64,000 nucleotides of DNA from Streptomyces sp. HPF1205 (GCF_020400825.1 NZ_JAINVH010000008.1:1-64000), one strand, 5' to 3'; counted from the first letter of the stretch, positions 54,146-63,161 are shown. The notes: generated by a model from the sequence alone, not told the origin. Numbers and translations are program-made.

Positions 54146-55147
54146 ATGAAGAATGAGTTCGCCGCCCCGGCAGGGGCCCGGCACGCCCGGCTGCTGGGCG
54201 TCGGCGCCTACCGCCCGCGCAGGGTGGTCGACAACGCCGAGGTCTGCCGGTACATCGACTCCTCGGACGAGTGGATCAGGGCCAGGACGGGCATCGTCAC
54301 ACGCCGCTGGGCCGGCCCCGACGAGACGCTCGGCGCCATGGCCGAGCAGGCGGCGGGCAAGGCGATGGCCGCGGCGGGCGTCACGCCCGACGACATCACC
54401 TGCGTCATAGCCGCCACCTTCACGCACCTGATGCAGACGCCCGCCGTCGCCACCGAGATCGCCCACCGGATCGGCGCCCGCCACGCGGCCGGCTTCGACA
54501 TCTCCGCCGGCTGCGCCGGCTTCGTGCACGGCATCGTGCTGGCCGCCGACTCGGTGCGCGCCCGCGGCGGCCACGTCCTGGTGGTCGGCGTGGAGCGCAT
54601 GTCGGACATCCTCGACCTGACCGACCGCTCCACCGCGTTCATCTTCGGCGACGGCGCCGGAGCGGTCGTCGTCGGCCCCGGCGACACCCCCGGCTTCGGA
54701 CCGGCCGTGTGGGGCGCCGACGGTTCGCAGGCCGACGCCATCCGCCAGAGCGTGCCCTGGGACGTCCTCAGGAGCGACCCGGGCCACCCGTTCCCCGCGC
54801 TGCGCCAGGACGGCCAGCGGGTGTTCCGCTGGGCCGTGTACGAGATGTCCAAGGTCGCCGTGCGGGCCGTGGAGGCGGCCGGCCTCACCCCGGCCGACCT
54901 CGACGCCTTCATCCCGCACCAGGCCAACGAGCGCATCATCGACAGCATGACCCGCTCCATGGGCCTGCCGGAGCGGGTCACCGTCGCCAAGGACATCGTC
55001 ACCTCCGGCAACACCTCGGGCGCCTCCATCCCGCTGGCCATGGAGGCCGTGCTGTCCTCCGGCGCCGCCGTGTCCGGCGACACCGCCCTGCTCCTCGGCT
55101 ACGGCGCCGGGCTGTCGTACGCGGCGCTGGTGGCGACCCTGCCCTGA
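54146..55147 (+). CDS. Beta-ketoacyl-ACP synthase III family protein
   Basis: 333 residues. The catalytic triad of KAS III is complete: Cys123 in ISAGCAGFVHG, His258 in IPHQANERIID and Asn289 in SGNTSGAS. GARLLGVGAYRPRRVVDN and SSDEWIRARTGIVTRRW are typical of FabH. The enzyme condenses an acyl-CoA with malonyl-ACP. It lies alone, without fabD, acpP or fabF, so it is probably a second KAS III (specialised starter unit) or a stand-alone ketosynthase rather than the housekeeping fabH. Confidence 0.92.
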   Translation: MKNEFAAPAGARHARLLGVGAYRPRRVVDNAEVCRYIDSSDEWIRARTGIVTRRWAGPDETLGAMAEQAAGKAMAAAGVTPDDITCVIAATFTHLMQTPAVATEIAHRIGARHAAGFDISAGCAGFVHGIVLAADSVRARGGHVLVVGVERMSDILDLTDRSTAFIFGDGAGAVVVGPGDTPGFGPAVWGADGSQADAIRQSVPWDVLRSDPGHPFPALRQDGQRVFRWAVYEMSKVAVRAVEAAGLTPADLDAFIPHQANERIIDSMTRSMGLPERVTVAKDIVTSGNTSGASIPLAMEAVLSSGAAVSGDTALLLGYGAGLSYAALVATLP

Positions 55148-55482
55148 CGCGTCCCGGCGGGCGGCCTTCGCCGCACGGCCACCGACGGGCGCCCGCCGCC
55201 CCTGTGATGTTTCTCGCACCCCCTCGCGCCTTCCGCGCCCCGCCCGCCGCCGCGGCTCGTCTGGCCTGCGCGGTTGCCGTACGGGCAGGCGGGCGCGGCG
55301 CGGGCGCCGGCGGCCGCGCCGCGCGGGATCGGTTACCGAAGCGTCACGACCGGCCGGTCCCAGGGCTCTACTTACACATGGAGGAGAGGCACACCCGGGT
55401 ACGGGCCGCCGCGTCCGTCGGTCCGCCGGACGTGCCGCTCCCTTCCCCCACTGGTGATGTGCGAAGGAAAGCGGGGTAACTC
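55148..55482. other. Intergenic region, no gene seen
   Basis: About 335 nt after the KAS III gene. It starts with GC-rich partial inverted repeats (possible terminator around 55157-55195) and holds a more mixed stretch at 55325-55385 (GATCGGTTACCGAAGCGTCA, CTACTTACAC) that may be the oxidoreductase promoter. A 70-codon open frame near 55274 lacks a ribosome site. Confidence 0.45.
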
Positions 55483-56403
55483 GTGAAGGCTCTCGTCACA
55501 GCAACAGATGGCGCCTACGGGATACGGCTCGACGCGGTCACGGAACCCCGGCCCGCGCCCGGACAGGCACTCGTGGAGGTCCGGGCCGTCGCCGTCAACC
55601 GCGGTGAGCTCGGCTTCCTGGAACGGCTGCCACCCGGCTCGCGGCTGGGCTGGGACGTGGCCGGGACCGTCGTCCGCGCGGCCGACGACGGCAGCGGACC
55701 CGCCGCCGGCACCCGCGTGGTCGGCCTCGCCGACCGCGACGGCTGGGCGGAACGCGTCGCCCTCGACACCTCACGGCTGGCGAAGATCCCCGGCGGGGTC
55801 GAATGGGCACCCGCCGCCGCGCTCCCGGTGGCCGGACTCACCGCGCTCAACGCACTGCGGCACGCGGGCCGGCTGCTCGGCCGCACCGTACTGATCACCG
55901 GTGCGGCGGGCGGTGTCGGGCGCATCGCGGTGCAGCTGGCCGCCGCCGCGGGCGCCCGGGTCATCGCCTGGGTCGGCTCGCCCGAACGGGCGCGGGGACT
56001 GGCGGAACTCGGGGCGGACGTCGTCGACGTCTACGGCGCCAGGAACACCGAGCCGGTCGACGTCCTGCTGGACGGCTGCGGCGGCGAGGTGCTCGCGCAG
56101 GGGTTCCAGGCGGTGGTGCCCGGCGGCTCGGTGGTCTGCTTCGGCAACTCGGCCGGCGCCGAACTTCGCCTGCCCGCCGACTGGGGCCGGGCCCGGCCGG
56201 GCGTCAGCCTGTACTCCCTCGGCCTGTTCGACGAGATCACCCGGCACGACGTCGGCCGCGACCTGGCGTTCCTCCTCCAGATGGTCACCGAGGACCGGAT
56301 CGACCCCCAGGTGGCCCTGGTCACCGACTGGTCCGCCCCGGGCGAGGCGCTGCTCGCGCTCAAGGCGCGCACGGTGGCCGGCAAGGTGGTCCTGACGCTC
56401 TGA
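55483..56403 (+). CDS. Quinone oxidoreductase-like MDR-family NAD(P)H oxidoreductase
   Basis: 306 residues; GTG at 55483. MKALVTATDG, AVNRGELGFLERLPPG, GWDVAGTVV and the dinucleotide site VLITGAAGGVGRIAVQLAAAAGARVIA place it in the zinc-free quinone oxidoreductase branch of the MDR superfamily. The zinc ligands of alcohol dehydrogenases are absent. Substrate unknown; probably reduces quinones or enones with NADPH. Alone, ending at a strong hairpin. Confidence 0.9.
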   Translation: MKALVTATDGAYGIRLDAVTEPRPAPGQALVEVRAVAVNRGELGFLERLPPGSRLGWDVAGTVVRAADDGSGPAAGTRVVGLADRDGWAERVALDTSRLAKIPGGVEWAPAAALPVAGLTALNALRHAGRLLGRTVLITGAAGGVGRIAVQLAAAAGARVIAWVGSPERARGLAELGADVVDVYGARNTEPVDVLLDGCGGEVLAQGFQAVVPGGSVVCFGNSAGAELRLPADWGRARPGVSLYSLGLFDEITRHDVGRDLAFLLQMVTEDRIDPQVALVTDWSAPGEALLALKARTVAGKVVLTL

Positions 56404-56486
56404 GCGCCCGGGCCGCGGCGCCGCGCGGGCCGCCGACACCGCGGGAGAACGCCCGGAAGCCGCGGTACAACGCCGGAAAACGCGAG

Positions 56487-56522
56487 AGGGGCCGGTCCGC
56501 CCCGGAGGGTGGACCGGCCCCT
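56487..56522. terminator. Bidirectional terminator hairpin
   Basis: A perfect 12-bp stem (56487-56498 with 56511-56522) with a 12-nt loop lies between convergent oxidoreductase and hemerythrin genes. Confidence 0.7.
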
Positions 56523-56563
56523 GGTGTGCCCGGCGGTCGTGGTGGAGCGGGCAGGTGGCGCCG

Positions 56564-57214
56564 TCAGGCGCGGCTCGCGCCCCACGGCGAGTTCTTCCGG
56601 TACTTCGGCAGCCACTGCCTGCGGTACAGGAACCGCACCGGCGAGGGCAGGAGGGCGAGCGCCTTCTCCTCCACCGCGGCGGGGGCGCCGTCGAGCACCC
56701 ACGGGAAGAACTGCGCCGCGCCCGTGACGCCGACCGCGTCGCGCTGCTCGTTCTCGAAGGCGCTCCACTCCTTCTCGCCGAGCAGCGCGTCCACCAGCGG
56801 CAGCCCCTTGGCCTCCTCGTTCTCCAGGTGCGCGGTCAGCGCCGCGGACAGTTCCGCGACGGTTTCCGGCAGCCGCCGCGTGTCGCCGGAGGCCAGTTGC
56901 GCGTCGACCGACGCCATCAGCGGGTCCAGCGCGCCGTGCTCGGCCTCCATGGCGTCCAGCACCGCCACCCGCGCCGGGTCGCCGCCCGCCTTGCGCCGCA
57001 CCGGCGGCCACAGGGCCTTGTCCTCGCAAGTGTGGTGGATGGTCAGGTAGTACGTGAAGGTCCTCCAGCCCTCCTTGAAGGCCCGCAGGCTGCCGGTCCG
57101 GGGCTCGGCCGCGGCGGCCAGGCGCTCCAGGTCGCGCCGGAAGGCGTCGTGGGTGGCGTACATCATCAGGAAGTCGTGCCGGGACGGCGCACCGTACCGG
57201 GTGTCGACGCTCAT
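56564..57214 (-). CDS. Hemerythrin-like (HHE) domain protein
   Basis: 216 residues. The iron-ligand pattern of HHE proteins is visible: ATHDAFRRDLERL, TIHHTCEDKALWP, MEAEHGALDPLM and AHLENEEAKGLPLV, spread over four helices. Such proteins bind a di-iron centre and sense or store O2, NO or iron. The last 60 residues (WVLDGAPAAVEEKALALLPSPVR onward) form an extension seen in actinomycete members. Same strand as the ABM-type monooxygenase gene upstream, but a hairpin lies between. Confidence 0.9.
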   Translation of the reverse strand: MSVDTRYGAPSRHDFLMMYATHDAFRRDLERLAAAAEPRTGSLRAFKEGWRTFTYYLTIHHTCEDKALWPPVRRKAGGDPARVAVLDAMEAEHGALDPLMASVDAQLASGDTRRLPETVAELSAALTAHLENEEAKGLPLVDALLGEKEWSAFENEQRDAVGVTGAAQFFPWVLDGAPAAVEEKALALLPSPVRFLYRRQWLPKYRKNSPWGASRA

Positions 57215-57261
57215 GGGGGCTCCTCGAAGAAGGCGGGACTACGGGGGTGCGGGAAAACACC

Positions 57262-57291
57262 GACGGCGGCGGCCCGCGGGCCACCGCCGTC
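57262..57291 (-). terminator. Hairpin between ABM-type and hemerythrin genes
   Basis: An 8-bp outer stem (57262-57269 with 57284-57291) encloses the palindrome GGCCCGCGGGCC (57271-57282). It lies 70 nt after the ABM gene stop. Confidence 0.5.
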
Positions 57292-57363
57292 ATCCGTGCT
57301 GATCCCTCCCACCGGACCCGCGGCCGGCCGGCTCCTGTCGGGCGGGCCGGCCGGGCGGATCCG

Positions 57364-57666
57364 TCAGGCGGGGAGTTTGCTTGCGATCACGTCCACTTCC
57401 TCCATGGACGGCGGGCCGGCGAAGAGCTCGGCACCCTTGCCCATGAGGATCTCGGCCAGCCGGCCGGCGAGGTGCGCCTTGCGGCCGTCCTCGTCGGGGA
57501 AGGCGTCGAAGATGCCGAACTCCGACGGCCCGATCCGCAGGCCGAACCAGGCGGTCGTCGCGGGCTCGTCGTCCACCAGTGCGACGGCCTCCCTCAGCAG
57601 CGCGGCGAACTCCTCCTCCTTGCCCGGCCGGACCGGGAAACGCGCGAGCAGTCCTACGGAAACCAT
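57364..57666 (-). CDS. ABM-fold (antibiotic biosynthesis monooxygenase-like) protein
   Basis: 100 residues from ATG at 57666, chosen because GGAGGG lies 7 nt upstream; two upstream ATGs in frame lack this. VGLLARFPVRPGKEEEFAALLREAV, FGIFDAFPDEDGRKAHLAG and AEILMGKGAELFAGPP are the ferredoxin-like strands and helices of the YgiN/ABM family. These form dimers that oxidise quinones or polyketides without cofactor, or serve as stress proteins. No biosynthetic genes are adjacent. Confidence 0.88.
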   Translation of the reverse strand: MVSVGLLARFPVRPGKEEEFAALLREAVALVDDEPATTAWFGLRIGPSEFGIFDAFPDEDGRKAHLAGRLAEILMGKGAELFAGPPSMEEVDVIASKLPA

Positions 57667-58143
57667 GGTGGGTCCCTCCGTCATCAAGGAGTGGAAGAAC
57701 CGGCGCCGGGAACCGGCTGCCGGAATGGGCCCGGCGCGCGCTCGCCGCAGGGGAATCCTCTCAGACGTTCCGTGACACCAGTCGCGAACAGGCCATTCTT
57801 CGCGGCCTTCACGACGGGCGCGGCGACCGCGGGCGGCCGCCGCCCGCGCGCCGGCCGCCTGGCCAACTGCGCCTTTTCCGCACCGATGTGACGTTCCCCA
57901 CGTCCCCGGGCAGGCCGGATCCTTTCGCCGCGGCCGGATCCGTCGCCCGTCGATGTCACATCCGGCGGCCGGAAACCTTCGGCCCGCGGGCCGGGGCCGC
58001 CGCGCCGGGAGCCGGACGCGGGTCCCGGGCGGGGTCCCGGGCGTGCGGCGGGCGGGTGGTTCCGGGGAGGCCGCGATTCACGGCACCGGAAAGCGGTCAT
58101 AGAGCTGAAAATATGACAGTTCGGTCGAGTGCCGAGGAGCGCC
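57667..58143. other. Intergenic region between divergent genes, no gene seen
   Basis: About 475 nt. The 60 nt before 58144 (CATAGAGCTGAAAATATGAC) are AT-richer and likely hold the promoter of the downstream gene. The rest is GC-rich without ribosome sites or recognisable products. Confidence 0.45.
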
Positions 58144-59415
58144 ATGACCCAGGGCGAACAGTTCGCCGAACGGCCCGCGGATCCCCGCGCGCCCGGCCGG
58201 CCGGGCCCGCGCCGGGGCGTCCGTCGCGGCCGGCGCCGCGGGAGGAGGCTCCTGCCGCGGCCGCGCGGGCGCGACCTCACCCCCGCCGCGCGCCGCCGCC
58301 GCAAGGTCGCGATACGGGCCGCCCTCGGCCTGTTCGCCCTGTTCACCGGCTTGCTCGGCTGGTCCGTCGGCAAGGCCCTGACCTACCCGGGCAAGGACAG
58401 CACCGCGGCCCGCCTCGCCGAGTGGGCGCGCGACCACGAACTGGGATTCGTGGTCGACAAGCTGGAGGACTGGCAGTACGAGATGCACCCGCCGAAGGTC
58501 GGCGGCACCCTGCCCGCCGCCGCGCTCGCCCGGATGCGGGCCACCACCCCCGCGGGACCCGTGGCCGCCCAGGCCGGCCTTCCCCAGGACGTGCCGGTGC
58601 GCGCTCCCATGCGCCCCCTGGTCGAGCCCGCGCTCCCCGGTGAGGGCGTGTACCGGACCCTCGCCACCGCCCACGGCCTGCCCGTGGTCCAGGGCACGTA
58701 CGTGCGGCCCGACGCCGAGCACACCTCGTACGAGGCTGCCGTCGCCTGGATCAGCCAGAAGCACTCCCGCTTCCGGCTCCACCCCGGCTTCCGCGAGCCC
58801 GGCGGCACCTTCGACGTGCCGCCGACCATTCCCGAGGGGCAGCGCACCGGCCTGCTCGCCACCTGGAACGGCGGCTTCCGGATCACCGACGGCGGCTCGC
58901 GCGGCGGCTTCTACCTCGACGGCAAGCTCGACGGGGAGCTGCGCGACGGCGCCGCCTCGGAGGTCTTCCACCGGGACGGCTCGCTGCGCATCGGCGTCTG
59001 GGGCCGCGATGTGTCCATGACGCCAGACGTGGTCGGCGTCCGCCAGTGCCTGGAGCTCATGGTCGACGGCGGCCGGGTCGTGCCCGACATCGGCGACGAC
59101 TCCAAGTGGGGCGTCAGCGACCAGAGCCGCATGTTCGTGCCCCGCTCCGGCGTCGGCGTCACCGCCCGGGGCGACGTCGTCATGGTCGTCGGCCAGGCCC
59201 TGTCCGCCGAGACCCTCGCCCGCCTCATGCAGCGCGCCGGAGCGGTCCGCGCGATGCCGCTGGACATGAACCGCGCATGGCCCTCGTTCATGTCCTACGT
59301 GCCCGGCCGCGACCCGGCCGACCCCGTACCCACCAACATCCTCGACTTCGAGGACCCCCCGGACCGCTACTACACCCTGGCCACCCGCGACTTCGTGGCG
59401 GTCTACGCCCGCTGA
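58144..59415 (+). CDS. Membrane-anchored phosphodiester-glycosidase-like (DUF2233/NAGPA-type) protein
   Basis: 423 residues from ATG at 58144 (AGGAG six nt upstream). A strongly basic lead of about 60 residues (RRGVRRGRRRGRRLLPRPRG) precedes one membrane helix (IRAALGLFALFTGLLGW), so the bulk is outside. The external part has ATWNGGFRITDGG, GGFYLDG, LELMVDGGRVV and AVRAMPLDMN, which resemble the NGGF and closing motifs of phosphodiester glycosidase-family proteins. I hold this family call with moderate confidence. A role in wall or exopolysaccharide glycan processing is inferred. Confidence 0.65.
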   Translation: MTQGEQFAERPADPRAPGRPGPRRGVRRGRRRGRRLLPRPRGRDLTPAARRRRKVAIRAALGLFALFTGLLGWSVGKALTYPGKDSTAARLAEWARDHELGFVVDKLEDWQYEMHPPKVGGTLPAAALARMRATTPAGPVAAQAGLPQDVPVRAPMRPLVEPALPGEGVYRTLATAHGLPVVQGTYVRPDAEHTSYEAAVAWISQKHSRFRLHPGFREPGGTFDVPPTIPEGQRTGLLATWNGGFRITDGGSRGGFYLDGKLDGELRDGAASEVFHRDGSLRIGVWGRDVSMTPDVVGVRQCLELMVDGGRVVPDIGDDSKWGVSDQSRMFVPRSGVGVTARGDVVMVVGQALSAETLARLMQRAGAVRAMPLDMNRAWPSFMSYVPGRDPADPVPTNILDFEDPPDRYYTLATRDFVAVYAR

Positions 59416-59461
59416 GGGCCGGGCGCGGAAAAAGGTGGACGCAGGGAATACCCTCGTCGGT

Positions 59462-59872
59462 ATGACGGGAGATCACGGCGAACCCCGGGGCAGCGTCAGG
59501 GTCGACAGCTGGATCTGGTGCGTACGGCTGACCAAGACCCGCTCACTCGCCGCGGCCGCGGCGAAGGCCGGCCACGTGCGGGTGAACGGCGAGCGGGTCA
59601 AGCCCGCCCAGGCGGTCAAGGTGGGCGACGAGGTGCGCCTGTTCCACGCGGGCCGCGAGCGCGTGGTGATCGTCTCGCGCCTGCTGAACAAGCGGGTCGG
59701 CGCTCCCGTCGCCGCGGAGGCTTACGTGGACAACAGCCCGCCCCCGCCGCCGCGCGAGGACGTCCTCGCGATGGGCGTACGGGACCGCGGCGCGGGCCGC
59801 CCCACCAAGCGCGACCGCCGCGAACTGGAACGGCTGCGCCTGCTCGGCCCGAACCGCCGCGCCGGCGGCTGA
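59462..59872 (+). CDS. S4-domain RNA-binding protein (Hsp15-like)
   Basis: 136 residues. RVDSWIWCVRLTKTRSLAAAA and AGHVRVNGERVKPAQAVKVGDEV form a complete S4 domain; the basic tail RPTKRDRRELERLRL matches heat-shock protein 15, which binds stalled 50S subunits carrying nascent chains. ATG at 59462 is used; an in-frame GTG at 59435 could extend it. The gene follows the membrane protein by 46 nt and may be cotranscribed. Confidence 0.9.
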   Translation: MTGDHGEPRGSVRVDSWIWCVRLTKTRSLAAAAAKAGHVRVNGERVKPAQAVKVGDEVRLFHAGRERVVIVSRLLNKRVGAPVAAEAYVDNSPPPPPREDVLAMGVRDRGAGRPTKRDRRELERLRLLGPNRRAGG

Positions 59873-60019
59873 CCGGGGATCGCCCCACTCGGCCGCGCCG
59901 GGCCGGTCCCGTGGGCCGGACCCGGCGCCGCCGCCCGCGCCCGAGTACGGGCCCGCGTCCGAGCGACGGGCCCACGTCCGAGCGACCGGCCGGCCTTCGC
60001 GGTGGCGCGCCCTCGCCTC

Positions 60020-60044
60020 CGTAAACTTGCGGTGCTAGTTTACG
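60020..60044. promoter_or_regulatory. Inverted-repeat operator upstream of the thiolase gene
   Basis: CGTAAACT-N9-AGTTTACG is a perfect 8-bp inverted repeat (60020-60027 with 60037-60044) in otherwise GC-rich DNA, 72 bp before the thiolase ATG. The spacing and position fit a TetR-family operator, as is common for fatty-acid oxidation genes; no regulator gene is adjacent. Confidence 0.65.
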
Positions 60045-60116
60045 CGGGGCGGACCACGCGCGCCGCCTCCCACCGCACCCGAAGCGCAGCAACGGACGTC
60101 ACCCGAGGAGCCCGCG

Positions 60117-61304
60117 ATGCGATCCGTCCACTTCGCCGCCGCACGCCGCACGCCCATCGGGAAACTGCGGGGAGCGCTCGCCCCGGTGCGACCCGACGAC
60201 CTGGCCGCCGACCTGCTGCGGGGACTGTTCGCCGACGTGCCGTCGCTGGACCCGGCGCGGATCGACGACGTGTACTGGGGCGCCGCCAACCAGGCGGGGG
60301 AGGACAACCGCAACGTCGCCCGCATGGCGGTCCTGCTCGCCGGTCTGCCGGACAGTGTTCCCGGCGTGACCGTCAACCGGCTGTGCGCCTCCGGAATGGA
60401 GGCCGTCACCAGCGCCGCACGCGCCATCGCGGCGGGCGAGGCCGACATCGTGGTGGCCGGCGGCTCGGAGTCCATGAGCCGGGCGCCCTTCGTCCTGGCG
60501 CGGCCCGACGAAGCCCTGCCGCGCGCCATGGAGACCCACGACACCCGGCTCGGCTGGCGGCTGACCAACCCGCGCATGCGCGACCTGCACGGCGTGCTGT
60601 CCATGGGCGAGACCGCCGAAGAGGTCGCGCGGCGCCACGGGATCAGCCGCGAGGACCAGGACGCCTTCGCCCTGCGCAGCCACCGCAACGCGGCCGCCGC
60701 CCGCGAGAAGGGCCTGTTCGACGCCGAGATCCTCCCCGTCACCCGCCCCGACGGTGTCGTCGTCACCCAGGACGAGTGCATCCGCGAGGACACCACGCTC
60801 GAACGGCTCGCCGCCCTGAAACCGGTCTTCCGGGCCGGCGGCACCGTCACCGCCGGCAACGCCTCGCCCATGAACGACGGCGCCGCTGCCCTCCTGCTGG
60901 TGGCCGAGGACGTCCTGGACGAACTCGGGGTCCAGTCCCTGGGCCGGTACGCCGCCGGCGCCAGCGCCGGCGTCCACCCCGACGTCATGGGCATGGGCCC
61001 CGTGCCCGCCACCCGCCGCGTCCTCGCCCGCCTCGGCCGCGGCGTCGACTCGATCGAGGAGGCCGAGTTCAACGAGGCGTTCGCCGCCCAGGCCCTGGCC
61101 TGCGTCCGGGAGCTCGGCGTCGACCCCGCCCTGGTCAACCCCGACGGCGGCGCCATCGCCCTCGGTCACCCCCTCGGCTGTTCCGGGGCGCGCATCCTCA
61201 CCACCCTCCTGCACCGCATGCGCCGCACCGGGGCGCGGCGGGGCCTGGCCACGATGTGCGTGGGCGTCGGCCAGGGCAGCGCGGTGCTCGTCGACCGCGA
61301 CTGA
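60117..61304 (+). CDS. Acetyl-CoA C-acyltransferase (thiolase)
   Basis: 395 residues with all catalytic thiolase residues: Cys90 in NRLCASGMEAV, His351 in GGAIALGHPLGCSGAR and Cys381 in ATMCVGVGQG. NEAFAAQ and GNASPMNDGAAA are also present. It cleaves 3-oxoacyl-CoA with CoA, or the reverse. The family includes PcaF and FadA types; substrate length cannot be told. It is not next to other beta-oxidation or aromatic-degradation genes. The inverted repeat at 60020-60044 probably controls it. Confidence 0.95.
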   Translation: MRSVHFAAARRTPIGKLRGALAPVRPDDLAADLLRGLFADVPSLDPARIDDVYWGAANQAGEDNRNVARMAVLLAGLPDSVPGVTVNRLCASGMEAVTSAARAIAAGEADIVVAGGSESMSRAPFVLARPDEALPRAMETHDTRLGWRLTNPRMRDLHGVLSMGETAEEVARRHGISREDQDAFALRSHRNAAAAREKGLFDAEILPVTRPDGVVVTQDECIREDTTLERLAALKPVFRAGGTVTAGNASPMNDGAAALLLVAEDVLDELGVQSLGRYAAGASAGVHPDVMGMGPVPATRRVLARLGRGVDSIEEAEFNEAFAAQALACVRELGVDPALVNPDGGAIALGHPLGCSGARILTTLLHRMRRTGARRGLATMCVGVGQGSAVLVDRD

Positions 61305-61490
61305 CGCCCGTGCGCCGCCGCGGAAGCACTCACCCGAAAGCACCCGCCCGGAAACCCTGCCCGCAGGGCCCCGGCCCGGAAGCGGTCGGCCGCCGCGTCA
61401 ACACGTCCGGAACCGGAGGGACTTGGCCCCCGGCCGACCGTCTGGGAGAATGATCCACGTGCGTCTACCGACACGTGGCGGGGTGGCACG

Positions 61491-62354
61491 TTGACCACCC
61501 CGGGCGGGGCCCAGCTCCTCGCGATCAGTGACCTGCACGTCGGATATCCCGCGAACCGCGCGATCGTGGAAGAGCTGCGGCCGGGCACGGACGAGGACTG
61601 GCTGATCGTGGCCGGGGACGTCGGTGAGCGCTCCACCGACATCCTGTGGGCCCTCGGCACCCTCAAACGGCACTTCGGCACGGTCATCTGGATGCCCGGC
61701 AACCACGAACTGTGGACGCCGCCCGACGACCCCCTCACGCTGCGCGGCGAGGAGCGCTACCGCCACCTCGTCGAGCGGCTGCGCGGCCTCGGCGTGATCA
61801 CCCCCGAGGACCCGTACCCGCTGTGGGAGGGCGCCGGCGGCCCGGTGGCCGTGTGCCCCCTGTTCCTGCTGTACGACTACACCTGGCGGGCCGGCACCCC
61901 GGGCGCCGCCACCAAGGAGCAGGCCCTCGCCCACTCCCGCGAACTGGGCGTCGTCTGCACCGACGAGATGTTCCTGCACCCCGACCCGCTGCCCGGTATC
62001 GACGACTGGTGCCGGGCGCGCGTCGCCGACACCGCCCGCCGCCTCGAAGCGCTCGACCCCGCCCTGCCGACGGTCCTCGCCAACCACTGGCCGCTGCAGC
62101 GCGACCCGACCGCCGTCCTGCGCTACCCCTCCTTCGCCCTGTGGTGCGGCACCGAGCTCACCGAGGACTGGCACCTGCGCTTCCGCGCCGCCGAGGTCGT
62201 CTACGGCCACCTGCACATCCCCCGCGTCACCTACAAGGACGACGTGCGCTTCACCGAGGTCTCCCTCGGCTATCCGCGTGAATGGGGCGCCCGCGCCGCC
62301 GGTCCGGCCGGCCCGCGGCGCATCCTCGCCGGACGCCAGGGAGTCCCCCGGTGA
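61491..62354 (+). CDS. Metallophosphoesterase, PptH (4'-phosphopantetheinyl hydrolase)-like
   Basis: 287 residues; TTG start at 61491, the only in-frame choice near GGGGTGG. LLAISDLHVGYPANR, VAGDVGERS, MPGNHELW, LANHWPLQ and VYGHLHIPRVTY are the metal-binding motifs. The gene overlaps the PptT gene by 4 nt. The same overlapping pair exists in Mycobacterium tuberculosis, where the partner (Rv2795c, PptH) removes phosphopantetheine from carrier proteins and opposes PptT. The same antagonistic role is inferred here from synteny and family. Confidence 0.87.
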   Translation: MTTPGGAQLLAISDLHVGYPANRAIVEELRPGTDEDWLIVAGDVGERSTDILWALGTLKRHFGTVIWMPGNHELWTPPDDPLTLRGEERYRHLVERLRGLGVITPEDPYPLWEGAGGPVAVCPLFLLYDYTWRAGTPGAATKEQALAHSRELGVVCTDEMFLHPDPLPGIDDWCRARVADTARRLEALDPALPTVLANHWPLQRDPTAVLRYPSFALWCGTELTEDWHLRFRAAEVVYGHLHIPRVTYKDDVRFTEVSLGYPREWGARAAGPAGPRRILAGRQGVPR

Positions 62355-63070
62355 TCGAGCATCTCCTGCCGGCCGCCGTACGCTCCCGCGCCGCCTACGG
62401 CGACGAACTCGACGACGCCCCCCTCTACCCCGAGGAGGCTGTCCACGTGGCCAAGGCCGTCGCCAAGAGGCGCGCGGAATACGCCGCCGGGCGCGCCTGC
62501 GCCCGCGCCGCCCTCGCCGCGCTCGGCGCCGAACCCGGCCCCATTCCGCGCGAGGCCGAGCGCGGTGCCCCGGTCTGGCCCGAGGGCGTCGTCGGCAGCA
62601 TCACCCACTGCGACGGCTACCGCGCCGCCGCCGTCGCCCGCACCACGGACGTCCTCACCCTGGGCATCGACGCCGAACCCCACGGGCCGCTGCCCGAGGG
62701 CGTCCTCGACGTCATCGTGTCCACCACCGCGGAGACCGACGCCCTGGCCGCGCTCACCGCGTCGGACCCCGCGATCCACTGGGACCGGCTGCTGTTCAGC
62801 GCCAAGGAGACCGTCTACAAGGCCTGGTACCCCTTCCACCGCCGGATGCTCGGCTTCACGGAGGCCGAACTCCTCTTCACCCGCGACGCCGGGGCCCCCG
62901 ACCGCGGCACCTACACGGCCCGGCTGCTCGTACCCGGCCCGCTGCTGGCCGAGGGCACCGGCCCCGACGTCTTCAGCGGCCGCTGGATGGCCCGTGACGG
63001 CCTGGTGGTGACCGCCATAGCCGTCCCGGCCGAGGACCGCGCGGAGGCGGGCGGGGAAGCCGCGGCGTAG
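62351..63070 (+). CDS. pptT: 4'-phosphopantetheinyl transferase, PptT/Sfp-type
   Basis: 239 residues; GTG at 62351 overlaps the stop of the PptH-like gene (GTGA). SITHCDGYRAAAVA, LGIDAEP (Asp107, Glu109) and FSAKETVYKAWYP (Lys152, Glu153) are the magnesium- and CoA-binding signatures of the EntD/PptT group. It transfers phosphopantetheine from CoA to acyl- or peptidyl-carrier proteins, so it activates polyketide and non-ribosomal peptide synthases of the cell. Confidence 0.95.
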   Translation: MIEHLLPAAVRSRAAYGDELDDAPLYPEEAVHVAKAVAKRRAEYAAGRACARAALAALGAEPGPIPREAERGAPVWPEGVVGSITHCDGYRAAAVARTTDVLTLGIDAEPHGPLPEGVLDVIVSTTAETDALAALTASDPAIHWDRLLFSAKETVYKAWYPFHRRMLGFTEAELLFTRDAGAPDRGTYTARLLVPGPLLAEGTGPDVFSGRWMARDGLVVTAIAVPAEDRAEAGGEAAA

Positions 63071-63161
63071 GGGCGGGCGGCGGTCGCCCGGCCCACGGCT
63101 CCGGCAGGGCCTTCCTGGGGGACGAGGCGGCCCGCCAGGCCCCGCGCCGGCCCGCGCCCGC

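Noticed and set aside
54146..57666. A polyketide cluster made of the KAS III, oxidoreductase and ABM-type genes
   Set aside because: The genes are on different strands, separated by terminators, and lack a ketosynthase pair, ACP or other tailoring genes.
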